DNA from: Clostridiaceae bacterium
Lineage (GTDB): Bacteria; Bacillota; Clostridia; Saccharofermentanales; DTU023
Assembly: GCA_012800135.1 (NCBI GenBank)
Contig: JAAZJV010000159.1
Location: 1 to 6,849, forward strand
DNA: 6,849 bases
Direction: 5' to 3'
Under the pieces are notes generated by a model that saw only the letters and a list, made by a program, of their open reading frames with translations, was not told the origin of the DNA and made no database searches. The position numbers and the translations under genes are program-made. This document shows, piece by piece, positions 1-6,791 of the stretch (positions are counted from its first letter, which is position 1; each line of letters opens with the position of its first letter).

Positions 1-630
1 CACTGATTGAATGTATTTTTGCAATGTGAATAAAAGGGCATAGTACACGCCGATCAGTACGTCGCTTGAAGGATAATTAGACTGATCAGAGGTCAGCATC
101 TTAAGAAGATACTCAAATTGTTCTTTCACCATCGAACGGTTTCCGACAATCAAGGCGGTTGTCAATTTTTTCTCAATAGCATCGTACGATGTATGCCACC
201 ACATATCTGCAAATAAATCGGCATTCAATGTTGTAGAAATAGTTGCCTTTAATTCATCATTACTTTGAGTAAGGCACCGTTGTAGTTGTTCATTGAGTTC
301 TTCTTGACGTATAGGCTTCAGGAGATAATCGGTAACGCCGAGTTTTAACGCTTCGCGCACATACGCATAATCATCGTAGCCGCTAATCATAATAACAGGG
401 CGATTGAATCCTTCACGGCGAAGCTTTTTAACTAATGCGATCCCGTTTAAGCGCGGCATGCGAACATCTGTGATGACGATGTCGGGATGTACTTTTTTAA
501 TGAGCTCAAATCCCGTTTCGCCGTCGGTTGCTTCGCCGACGAGTTTTAAGCCCAATGCAGACCATGAAACCAATTTTTTGATGACTTCTCTCGTCCAGAG
601 TTCATCGTCAATGATCACCATGGTTTTCAT
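1..630 (-). CDS. YesN-type response regulator, 3' part cut off by the window edge
   Basis: This is the N-terminal 210 residues of a response regulator; the frame is open to the window edge with no stop. Residues 1-120 form a receiver domain. The acidic pair is D8/D9 (IIDDE), the phospho-acceptor is D55 (VITDVRMP), the switch residue is S83 (MISGYDD) and the conserved lysine is K105 (LLKP). Residues 121-210 look like the helical linker typical of YesN-like proteins, which usually continue to about 500 residues and end in an AraC-type helix-turn-helix. That DNA-binding domain is not in the window, so its presence is inferred from the family. The ATG at 630 overlaps the kinase stop codon (ATGA), with AAGGAG 7 nt upstream (638-643), which points to translational coupling. 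The likely role is a cytoplasmic transcription activator phosphorylated by the adjacent sensor kinase. Regulators of this type often control sugar transport or catabolism, but no target gene is visible here. Confidence 0.93.
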   Translation of the reverse strand, partial: MKTMVIIDDELWTREVIKKLVSWSALGLKLVGEATDGETGFELIKKVHPDIVITDVRMPRLNGIALVKKLRREGFNRPVIMISGYDDYAYVREALKLGVTDYLLKPIRQEELNEQLQRCLTQSNDELKATISTTLNADLFADMWWHTSYDAIEKKLTTALIVGNRSMVKEQFEYLLKMLTSDQSNYPSSDVLIGVYYALLFTLQKYIQSV

Positions 631-2393
631 TCAGAAGCTCCTTCATTTTCTGCCTTCAAGACAACACGGACGGTTGTTCCTTGACTTTCCGAACTCTCGA
701 TAAAAACGCCGTAACCATTACCCGGCGAACAGAGGCGTATGCGTGCATCCACGTTGGCTAATCCTATTTGACTATCTTTATGAAGTGCGTCATCGGCACT
801 CTTTTTTAGCATTTCCTGGATATCTTTCAAGCGTTCTTCTGTGAATCCTGTTCCATTATCCATGACTGAAATAATCAGTTCACCGTGATCACCGCGTCGA
901 CTTTCAATTGTTAAGATCCATGCGCCAGGCTTCTCGGTCAGACCGTGTTCAAAGCTGTTTTCGGCTAAAGGCTGCAGAATCAATTTTGGTATTCTCAAGT
1001 GCAACGTGTCCGGTTGAAGGTTAAGCCTGAGTTCGATGCGATCGTTAAAGCGTTTGTTTTGGATCGTAACGTAGCTTTTCAAATAACGGATTTCTTCTTC
1101 CAGTGTAACCATCTCTTCTGAAAAATTGAGAGAGTAGCGCAGTATATCACTCAGGGCAAGGGTGACTTGGTAGATTTCCGGAGCATCTTTTTTTAGAGCC
1201 ATGCCACCGATCACTTGGAGAGTATTGTACATGAAATGCGGATTGATCTGTGCTTGTAAAGCCCGCAGTTGGGCGTCTCTTTTCTCGACGGCACTTTTGA
1301 AAGTCTGTGCGATCAGTTCTTTGTTTCGCGCGATCATATGGTCGAAACTCGTTTGTAAGACGCCGATCTCATCGTTTCTGACGCGGGGATGTGGCGTTTC
1401 CTTATGCTCATGCAGTTTAAGAGATGTCATTTGTTCAGAAAGATCTCTAATAGGACGAGTCACCGTATGTGAGAATACAATCGCTGAGGCGACACTTGCC
1501 AAAACGGCCATGAGTGCAAAAAGCAGGCTGTTCAGAATGGTCGGACGTAATGCGGCAATGATCGTTTTATTTGGAACAGAGAAAAGGATCTGTATCTTTC
1601 CGTTATTTACTTCGCGATAAAACCAGAAATGATCGTCACCGGAAAACTCTTTTTGATTACTTTCTTGTAATTTTAGGCGTATTGTTTCGATGTAGGCTTC
1701 ATCAAACGTCCAGTTTGTTCCATAATCAGCTTCAATTAACGCATGCTGATCATTAAAGAGCAGAATCGTTTCCTCAGGAACCGTTTTAATATCGGCTAAA
1801 ATCTTTTGTATATAGTAAGGACGCCTGTGTATCGCAACCAAAGCAATCGGCAGACGGTCATGGAAGCGGTAAATCTGATGACAGACGATGATTTCTTTAT
1901 CATTCCGTAAATAGACAAGATTTGTTTGAAGATCGGGATCTCTTTTATTCCATAAGTCAAGACGGTCGCCTATTGGCGCCATGTAAGCAGCCGAGCGCTC
2001 GGCCACGAGAACATGATCTTTCTGCAAATTGAACAAAGAGACCTCGTTGATGCTGTTATCCATGCTTAGGATGGTGCTCATCGACGTTAAAAGTTTTCTT
2101 CTTGACTCGTAGTCAAGATCGTCGTCGAGAGCATGCCAATTCTGAATTGCTGCTTTGAGTTCTTTATCGACTTCAAATTGATAAAATTGATCAAGGGTCT
2201 CATTTAACTCAAGGCTCAAGCGATTCTCAAGCCAACTGCTGCTCATCCTGCGATCATAGATGAGTTGATCGCGCATCGTTTTATAGGTGACTCGTGTAGC
2301 GACAAGAATTACAAGTGTTACAGGGATGAGCGTGAACGCAAGCATGCTAATCAGAATTTTTTTACGAATTGACATCGTCCTGAAACGCTTCAT
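627..2393 (-). CDS. YesM-type membrane sensor histidine kinase
   Basis: This 588-residue sensor kinase is of usual length for the YesM/LytS-like group. A transmembrane helix at about 12-34 is followed by an extracytoplasmic region (about 36-285, probably Cache-like by family precedent; ligand unknown), a second helix at about 287-308 and a HAMP segment at about 308-360. The His_kinase domain carries the phospho-accepting histidine near residue 386 in the motif QINPHFMYNTL. The ATP-binding domain shows an N box (LQPLAENSFEHGL, about 473-485), a G1 box (DNGTGF, about 512-517) and a G2 stretch (QIGLANVDARI). It should autophosphorylate and pass phosphate to D55 of the regulator encoded directly downstream, whose ATG overlaps its stop. 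The ATG at 2393 has GAGGAG 9 nt upstream (2403-2408). The codon just before it, TTG at 2396, lies 6 nt from the same site and could start a protein one residue longer. The gene appears to head its own transcript, after the terminator at 2596-2632. Confidence 0.95.
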   Translation of the reverse strand: MKRFRTMSIRKKILISMLAFTLIPVTLVILVATRVTYKTMRDQLIYDRRMSSSWLENRLSLELNETLDQFYQFEVDKELKAAIQNWHALDDDLDYESRRKLLTSMSTILSMDNSINEVSLFNLQKDHVLVAERSAAYMAPIGDRLDLWNKRDPDLQTNLVYLRNDKEIIVCHQIYRFHDRLPIALVAIHRRPYYIQKILADIKTVPEETILLFNDQHALIEADYGTNWTFDEAYIETIRLKLQESNQKEFSGDDHFWFYREVNNGKIQILFSVPNKTIIAALRPTILNSLLFALMAVLASVASAIVFSHTVTRPIRDLSEQMTSLKLHEHKETPHPRVRNDEIGVLQTSFDHMIARNKELIAQTFKSAVEKRDAQLRALQAQINPHFMYNTLQVIGGMALKKDAPEIYQVTLALSDILRYSLNFSEEMVTLEEEIRYLKSYVTIQNKRFNDRIELRLNLQPDTLHLRIPKLILQPLAENSFEHGLTEKPGAWILTIESRRGDHGELIISVMDNGTGFTEERLKDIQEMLKKSADDALHKDSQIGLANVDARIRLCSPGNGYGVFIESSESQGTTVRVVLKAENEGASE

Positions 2394-2434
2394 CAAATTA
2401 AACTCCTCGCGTTATCACTCTTTCAAGTACGTGT

Positions 2435-2440
2435 ATTATA
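2435..2440 (-). promoter_or_regulatory. Candidate -10 element of the kinase-regulator operon
   Basis: The minus strand reads TATAAT here, a perfect sigma-A -10. Transcription would start near 2428 and leave a 35-nt leader that includes the GAGGAG ribosome-binding site. No good -35 is present: the hexamer at a 17-bp spacing is CATCAA, and no extended TG motif precedes the -10. The promoter, if real, may therefore depend on an activator. A TGACTA-type repeat unit lies just upstream of the -35 position (2475-2482). Confidence 0.5.
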
Positions 2441-2474
2441 GCGTGTCGGTGATGGATTTGATGATTAAAGAAAT

Positions 2475-2572
2475 TGACTAATCAGCACTTTCGAATATTG
2501 AGTTAATGTTTAACGGATTTGTCTGCGTCATTTTGACAGTAATTACAATAAGTGACTAATTTTGAGTGACTA
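2475..2572. repeat. Three TGACTA(AT) direct repeats upstream of the kinase promoter
   Basis: The plus strand reads TGACTAAT at 2475-2482 and again at 2553-2560, and TGACTA at 2567-2572. The last two sit in a longer direct repeat, AGTGACTA, at 2551-2558 and 2565-2572, with a 14-bp period. All three units share one orientation (ATTAGTCA on the transcribed minus strand). The first would be centred about 50 bp upstream of the predicted kinase transcription start, a common activator position. They could be binding sites for the operon's own regulator, but that is inference; short AT-rich repeats also arise by chance. Confidence 0.35.
2502..2514. promoter_or_regulatory. Small inverted repeat, possible operator
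   Basis: GTTAA-TGT-TTAAC is a perfect 5-bp inverted repeat around a 3-bp spacer, between the TGACTA repeats and about 75-85 bp upstream of the predicted kinase transcription start. It has the size of a dimeric repressor or activator half-site pair. No match to a named operator is recognised, and such a short AT-rich palindrome could be chance. Confidence 0.2.
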
Positions 2573-2595
2573 CTGCAAGTTCAAAGAGCAAATAA

Positions 2596-2632
2596 AAACC
2601 TCTCCGCTGACGGTAAAAGCAGGGAGAGGTTT
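2596..2632 (-). terminator. Rho-independent terminator after the phosphofructokinase gene
   Basis: A 10-bp perfect stem, AAACCTCTCC (2596-2605) with GGAGAGGTTT (2623-2632), encloses a 17-nt loop whose ends (CTG/CAG) can extend the pairing past a bulged G. Read on the minus strand, the stem is followed by the T-rich run TTTTTATTT, which makes a strong intrinsic terminator about 110 nt after the phosphofructokinase stop codon. On the plus strand the tail is TTTATTTTA, so weaker termination that way is possible. It separates the phosphofructokinase transcript from the kinase operon. Confidence 0.88.
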
Positions 2633-2743
2633 ATTTTATAGATACACTCAATTCGTATTTTCTTAATATGTATGTCCGATGATCGGTTGTTCTTCAAGTG
2701 TCTTGTGAATTGTCTAGTTAAAAAGTAATGTTATTGGTTCTTT

Positions 2744-3985
2744 TTACTTCACCAGAATTTTCTTCAAGCGGGCAAAGCGCGGAAGTCCGTTCTCATATTT
2801 CTGTTCTGCGAGACCTTGAATTAAGGGGAGTGCATAATCGATGAACGGGCGCTCAATGTTGTTGCCTTCATCGTTAATCCACTCAAGCGGGAGAGTTTTC
2901 TCATGGTTGGCGACAACCTCAAGGGGGACATGAATGATTTTGGATTCGTATGGGTCGCTTTGCAGTCTTTCAAAGCCCATCATTACATTCGATGCGCCTT
3001 CAATGGCAGCTTTAACGCCTGTACGTCCTGCCTCGACAGCTTTCCGGATATCGGTTCCGGAGGCCAGATGAGCGCCGCAACGTTGTAGAAGTGAAAATTC
3101 GATTCCGCGAACCTTGATGTTAAGCGCCTCTCTTATGCTTTCTGCCAGCATCGCAGCCGTTCCGCCAAGCTGTTTGTGACCGAAAGCATCGGCGGTGCGG
3201 GCGCCATAAGACTCGGCAAAAAGTGAACCGTCTTCGAGGCGCAGACCTTCAGACACACTGATCAGAACGATATTCTTCTTCTCGAGACATTTTTTTGTGT
3301 CATCGATCATTCGGTCGAGATCGAACGGTATTTCAGGAACGTAAATCAAATCTGGTCCGCAGTCAATCTCGCCGGCGAGCGCGGACGCTGCCGTAAGCCA
3401 CCCGGCATGTCTTCCCATGCACTCGAAAACGACGACCATCGGGATGTCATATGAATGAGCGTCGTGCCAGACTTCAGAAATGGATGTCGCTACGTAGCGT
3501 GCCGCAGACGGGAATCCGGGGCAATGGTCGGTGCCGCAGAGGTCATTATCAACGGTCTTTGGAATGCCGATGACTCGGCATTCGTAATTTTGCGACGCCA
3601 AAAAATTTGAGACTTTAAGACAAGTGTCCATTGAGTCGTTGCCTCCGTTATAGAAGAAATAACGGATATCGTGTTTTTTGCAAAGTTCGAGGATCTTCCT
3701 ATAATCGGTATCATCCTTTTTAGGATCAGCTAGTTTGTAGCGACATGTTCCTAGGTTCGAGGATGGTGTACCCGTCAGAAGTTCCAGTTCGTATCGATCT
3801 TCAGCACTGATGTCGTACAGTTTGTCATCGAGGAATCCTTCAATACCGTTTTTCATACCGAATACACGGGGGATAATTTCCGGATGGTCAAGTGCCTCGA
3901 GAAAAACGCCTGCCGCACTTGAGTTGATGACCGAGGTCGGTCCGCCGGATTGACCGAAGATGAGGTTACCTTTTAGTTTTGTCAT
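2744..3985 (-). CDS. pfp: Diphosphate-dependent 6-phosphofructokinase
   Basis: This 413-residue cytoplasmic enzyme of the phosphofructokinase family most likely converts fructose 6-phosphate and PPi to fructose 1,6-bisphosphate and phosphate, reversibly. Phosphate-donor and substrate motifs are in order: GQSGGPTSVIN (11-21), NGGNDSMDT (113-121), GIPKTVDND (140-148), MGRHAGW (190-196), SEGL (245-248) and QRCG (301-304). D146 matches the catalytic base of the family. K143, where ATP enzymes have glycine (PGTIDND), and D117, where they have glycine (GGDGS), are the accepted marks of PPi users. The length fits the roughly 400-residue PPi clade rather than the 320-residue bacterial ATP enzymes. 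N116 replaces the usual first Asp of GGDDS. The ATG at 3985 has AAGGAG 6 nt upstream; a longer frame from GTG at 4000 would swallow that site. The gene follows the ABC permease by 122 bp and has its own terminator. No convincing promoter was found in the gap. Actual donor use is inferred from the motifs. Confidence 0.93.
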   Translation of the reverse strand: MTKLKGNLIFGQSGGPTSVINSSAAGVFLEALDHPEIIPRVFGMKNGIEGFLDDKLYDISAEDRYELELLTGTPSSNLGTCRYKLADPKKDDTDYRKILELCKKHDIRYFFYNGGNDSMDTCLKVSNFLASQNYECRVIGIPKTVDNDLCGTDHCPGFPSAARYVATSISEVWHDAHSYDIPMVVVFECMGRHAGWLTAASALAGEIDCGPDLIYVPEIPFDLDRMIDDTKKCLEKKNIVLISVSEGLRLEDGSLFAESYGARTADAFGHKQLGGTAAMLAESIREALNIKVRGIEFSLLQRCGAHLASGTDIRKAVEAGRTGVKAAIEGASNVMMGFERLQSDPYESKIIHVPLEVVANHEKTLPLEWINDEGNNIERPFIDYALPLIQGLAEQKYENGLPRFARLKKILVK

Positions 3986-3991
3986 AATTGA

Positions 3992-3997
3992 CTCCTT
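3992..3997 (-). promoter_or_regulatory. Ribosome-binding site fixing the phosphofructokinase start
   Basis: AAGGAG on the minus strand lies 6 nt before the ATG at 3985. It decides the start: the GTG at 4000, though in frame, lies upstream of this site and has no ribosome-binding site of its own. Confidence 0.8.
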
Positions 3998-4107
3998 CAC
4001 TTAATGTATTTCATGAGACCCATTTTGTCCTGCTGCATTAGCTATACAAAATCCAAGGTTCTTAACAGTTTATATTTAATACTTTTCAGGCCGACTTCCA
4101 CTTTACA

Positions 4108-5874
4108 CTATGCATCCAATCTTTGCAGATAGCGCTCCGCATTCCGAATGAGTGCGACAGCAAATCCTACGGTGAAAGCAAGAGGCACTAGAACTATAAC
4201 AAGCGTCACAATTGTATTATTGCCTGATGTCAGCGAACGCGTGATGAACGCCAACGCTGCCAACAGGAGCGCATAAACGAACAGACCAATCGCTGATACC
4301 ATGACGCTCTTGGTATTCTTGACCGCTTGCAATTCATTTTCCCAGTCAAGCATCGGTTGCTTTAGATCGACGAAAAGTGTTACGAGCTGAGGCAACGTTC
4401 CGTTGATTAAAGCGAAAAAAATGACAAATAATATAAATAGAAAAGGCGGTTGAAATACGATCCCGATGACGGTGATAATTAGCGCCCATATCAAAATCAT
4501 GACGATAAACCCGGGTGTCAACCATGCCAACAGCTGTGTCTTCGCATGAACCGGCATCGTTTTTGTGTAGAAAAAATCTTTTCCTTGGCGCGAAATTGCC
4601 GTCGCGGAGATCGTATTTGTTCCGCTAAGGAACGATGAAATGCCGGCCAGAACAAGCGCTACGATCCACAAACTCTCTTTCCAAAGTTCCGTTTGAAAGA
4701 ATATCTCGGATAAGTGTGTAAGATTGATATCAATTGGGAGTTCTCTTGTAAAAACGACGAAGAACATGATCGCGAAAAAGGGGGGCAGGAGAAGGACAGG
4801 AAGAATCGTCTGTGTAAAAAAAGCCGGAGTTCTAATAAGAAGACGCCATTCTTGACTGACAATCGCTCGATAAGGACTTCGTTTTCGCAGCGAGCGTGAA
4901 AGAGGTCGCTTTGATGAACGCTGTCTGCTCGAAGCATTGCCTTTGACGCCGAGAGCGCCAGGCAGATAAAGGCGATTGGCAAGAGCAAAGAGAATTACCA
5001 GCAAAAGCACATCAAAGGCGAGCAAAAGAACACCACAAAGTAAAGTAGACCAATTTGAGGCGTTTGCAAGCATGGTCGTGCCGAGCCATGCCGATGGGAT
5101 GAAGCGGTTGGCACTATTGACTAAGACGATGACCCCCTTCTGTTGTAAAAGAAGAATATACCCTGTATCGCTGTCAGGTATCGTCTGGATGAGAAAGACA
5201 AACGCTAAGGAAAGCACGATAAATATGATCGATGTCACCATCTGGAAGCGGTCTTTATTACGCGCAAATTTTGTATAGCGCATGACGATGAGAAGAAGAG
5301 ATATCACGACAGCATAAGGCGCTATCAGTGAAAGCGGAACATAGAAAAGAGCTTGAGGATAGAATAACCACGGACGACCGGAGATGACTCCATGCGCAAC
5401 AAGACCTGGGAACGTGAATAAAAAGATACTCAGTGCTACCGGAAGGAACGCCTGTGTCATTTTCGCCGCAATGACAACGGATGGCTTGACGGGAAGTACG
5501 AGCAAGGTCTCCAAACTGGTGTCATGGTAAAGCGTCGTGATCGATTGAAGCACTCCAAACAGGAGGATCAGAATTGGAATGATTGTCGATATCAAAGAAA
5601 GGTAGAGATTCTCCTGACCCAAGGCGAGCAGCGGTCCGGTTAACCCGATGCTCAACATCACAGAATAAAAGCTCATCATGAGGGAGAGAAAAATGACGAT
5701 AAGTGTCATGGATACGCGCGACTCTTTTTTTTGTGAACGACTGCGTTTTCCTCTCCACAATGAGCGCCTGCGGCTACTCTCCTTGTATCCTGTTGAAGCG
5801 GTGCCGCTATACACTATTTCTCTAAGGAGTGGGCGCATGAGGATTTTATACTTGCGAAAATCACTTGAAAACAC
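4108..5874 (-). CDS. ABC-2-type exporter permease, two-half, about 12 transmembrane helices
   Basis: This 588-residue integral membrane protein resembles the large "putative ABC exporter" permeases of Firmicutes (ABC_tran_2-like). After a very basic cytoplasmic stretch (about 35-54, rich in R and K) come hydrophobic segments near 56-80, 92-116, 137-162, 178-198, 212-230, 279-300, 353-375, 403-422, 452-473, 477-500, 525-546 and 555-576. The protein has two similar halves: LLVLPVKPSVVIAAKM (124-139) corresponds to FFYTKTMPVHAKTQLLAW (434-451), each before a helix pair. A family-like motif, DLKQPMLDWENELQAVKN (503-520), lies in a late loop. One chain could thus supply both membrane halves and pair with two copies of the ATPase encoded just upstream. 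The substrate is unknown. The start is uncertain: AAAGGAG (5881-5887) abuts the ATG at 5880 but is 6 nt from the GTG at 5874, so GTG is preferred. Either start overlaps the ATPase gene end. Confidence 0.88.
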   Translation of the reverse strand: MFSSDFRKYKILMRPLLREIVYSGTASTGYKESSRRRSLWRGKRSRSQKKESRVSMTLIVIFLSLMMSFYSVMLSIGLTGPLLALGQENLYLSLISTIIPILILLFGVLQSITTLYHDTSLETLLVLPVKPSVVIAAKMTQAFLPVALSIFLFTFPGLVAHGVISGRPWLFYPQALFYVPLSLIAPYAVVISLLLIVMRYTKFARNKDRFQMVTSIIFIVLSLAFVFLIQTIPDSDTGYILLLQQKGVIVLVNSANRFIPSAWLGTTMLANASNWSTLLCGVLLLAFDVLLLVILFALANRLYLPGALGVKGNASSRQRSSKRPLSRSLRKRSPYRAIVSQEWRLLIRTPAFFTQTILPVLLLPPFFAIMFFVVFTRELPIDINLTHLSEIFFQTELWKESLWIVALVLAGISSFLSGTNTISATAISRQGKDFFYTKTMPVHAKTQLLAWLTPGFIVMILIWALIITVIGIVFQPPFLFILFVIFFALINGTLPQLVTLFVDLKQPMLDWENELQAVKNTKSVMVSAIGLFVYALLLAALAFITRSLTSGNNTIVTLVIVLVPLAFTVGFAVALIRNAERYLQRLDA

Positions 5875-6604
5875 GGTCATCTCCTTTGCCAACCAGTTTA
5901 AGGAACATCGATTCAAGTGAAGCGTCTGCCTGATAACGATCTTGAAGTTCTCTGATCGTACCGGCAAATACGATTTGACCTTCATCAATCACGATTAGGC
6001 GATCACAGACTTTTTCTGCAACGTCGAGTACGTGCGTAGAGAAGAGCACAATTTTTCCGTTATCTGCGTGCTCACGCATCAACTGTTTGAGCTGAAAAGA
6101 GGACTCCGGATCAAGTCCGGTCATCGGCTCATCAAGGATCCAAGCGTTAGGATTATGAAGGAGCGCGCCGGTCAAAATCAGTTTCTGGCGCATGCCGTGT
6201 GAATAGCTCTTGATCATATCGTTTAGCACATCTCGAATTCCGAATCGTGTTGTCAGTTTCTCAATGCGCTGTACACGCGTCGATTCATCGACATCGTAAA
6301 TATCGGCGATGAACCGCAGATATTCGACGCCTTTCAGGCGAGGGAAAACATTGGCATGATCCGGTACGAATGCAAATTCGCGCTTCGCATTGATCGGATC
6401 GCGTTCGATATCGTGGCCATTGATTTTTATGGATCCTGAGTCAAGAGAGAGAAGACCAGTGATCATTTTCAGTGTTGTCGTTTTGCCGGCGCCGTTCGGT
6501 CCGAGAAATCCGAATATTTCTCCATCCCATATGTCGAGAGTGAGGTCAGAAACGGCATTGGTTACACCGTCGTAGCTTTTACTCACATTTCTGATTTCAA
6601 TCAT
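5861..6604 (-). CDS. ABC exporter ATP-binding protein, EcsA-like
   Basis: This 247-residue nucleotide-binding subunit has every core motif: Walker A GPNGAGKT (35-42), the ABC signature in the form YSHGMRQ (134-140), Walker B WILDEP (155-160), D-loop GLDP (163-166) and the switch histidine H191 (STH). The Q-loop position reads FVPDHANVF, with D82 where most transporters have Gln; EcsA-like exporters commonly have Glu or Asp there, so this fits the family rather than indicating damage. It should bind and hydrolyse ATP at the cytoplasmic face and drive the permease encoded directly downstream, whose start lies inside this gene's last codons. The ATG at 6604 follows GAGGG (6612-6616) at 7 nt. A good sigma-A promoter lies about 100 bp upstream. 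The absence of a substrate-binding protein gene and the permease type point to export; the cargo cannot be told. Confidence 0.93.
   Translation of the reverse strand: MIEIRNVSKSYDGVTNAVSDLTLDIWDGEIFGFLGPNGAGKTTTLKMITGLLSLDSGSIKINGHDIERDPINAKREFAFVPDHANVFPRLKGVEYLRFIADIYDVDESTRVQRIEKLTTRFGIRDVLNDMIKSYSHGMRQKLILTGALLHNPNAWILDEPMTGLDPESSFQLKQLMREHADNGKIVLFSTHVLDVAEKVCDRLIVIDEGQIVFAGTIRELQDRYQADASLESMFLKLVGKGDDRVFK
5881..5887 (-). promoter_or_regulatory. Ribosome-binding site deciding the permease start
   Basis: AAAGGAG on the minus strand, inside the ATPase gene, touches the ATG at 5880 with no spacer but stands 6 nt from the in-frame GTG at 5874. Spacing favours the GTG. The ribosome finishing the ATPase would pass over this site, so the two proteins are probably made in a coupled ratio. 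Confidence 0.6.
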
Positions 6605-6702
6605 ATTTCTTCCCTCGAAATTATCGTTATCTCTAACATTTTCTTTCGATTTATTTCGCAGTGCATATAGTAAAAAGGATGATCTTTTTTATATCCTATT
6701 CG

Positions 6703-6731
6703 ATTATAAAAGACGAATAATTAGGTGACAA
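6703..6731 (-). promoter_or_regulatory. Sigma-A promoter of the ABC exporter operon
   Basis: On the minus strand, TTGTCA (6726-6731) and TATAAT (6703-6708) are separated by exactly 17 bp: one mismatch in the -35 and none in the -10. Transcription would begin near 6696 and give a leader of about 90 nt before the ATPase ATG. The leader's first bases contain small inverted repeats (6672-6697) that might be an operator. The -35 is only 24 bp from the -35 of the divergent tRNA promoter. Confidence 0.75.
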
Positions 6732-6755
6732 CTGGACATCCTGTGCCGAATTCGT

Positions 6756-6784
6756 TTGACAATCACGATACGTTTTGACATAAT
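6756..6784 (+). promoter_or_regulatory. Promoter of the tRNA-Leu gene
   Basis: A perfect -35 TTGACA (6756-6761), a 17-bp spacer and CATAAT (6779-6784, one mismatch) form a strong sigma-A promoter. TGA directly before the -10 gives an extended -10 as well. Transcription should start near 6791, about 22 nt before the mature 5' end of the tRNA. The strength fits a stable RNA gene. Confidence 0.78.
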
Positions 6785-6791
6785 AACGTGG

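Noticed and set aside
2533..2561. Plus-strand TTGACA with a possible -10 about 17 bp downstream
   Set aside because: The -10 candidate (CTAATT) is poor, and no plus-strand gene follows; transcription would run into the hairpin at 2596-2632 and then antisense to the phosphofructokinase gene.
2676..2686. CCGAT-G-ATCGG palindrome between the phosphofructokinase stop and its terminator
   Set aside because: It is too short, lies in a 3' untranslated region, and the arms leave only one unpaired base, so it cannot form a stable hairpin as such.
2718..2747. TAAAAAG/CTTTTTA inverted repeat at the end of the phosphofructokinase gene
   Set aside because: The stem is almost all A-T with a long loop and overlaps the stop codon; the GC-rich hairpin at 2596-2632 is the much better terminator.
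3490..3714. A 74-codon open frame on the minus strand within the phosphofructokinase gene
   Set aside because: It is a shifted-frame shadow of a well-conserved enzyme region, with no start signal or recognisable product. Other antisense or shifted open frames in the window (for example 404-703, 1201-1620, 4659-4988, 4976-5278) were rejected for the same reason.
3986..4000. GTG at 4000 as a longer start for the phosphofructokinase
   Set aside because: The AAGGAG site would lie within the coding sequence, and the added residues (MKESI) are just its translation; the ATG at 3985 is ideally spaced.
5875..5988. Permease frame extended upstream to 5988
   Set aside because: It would overlap the ATPase gene by 128 bp, has no ribosome-binding site, and the extra residues show no domain.
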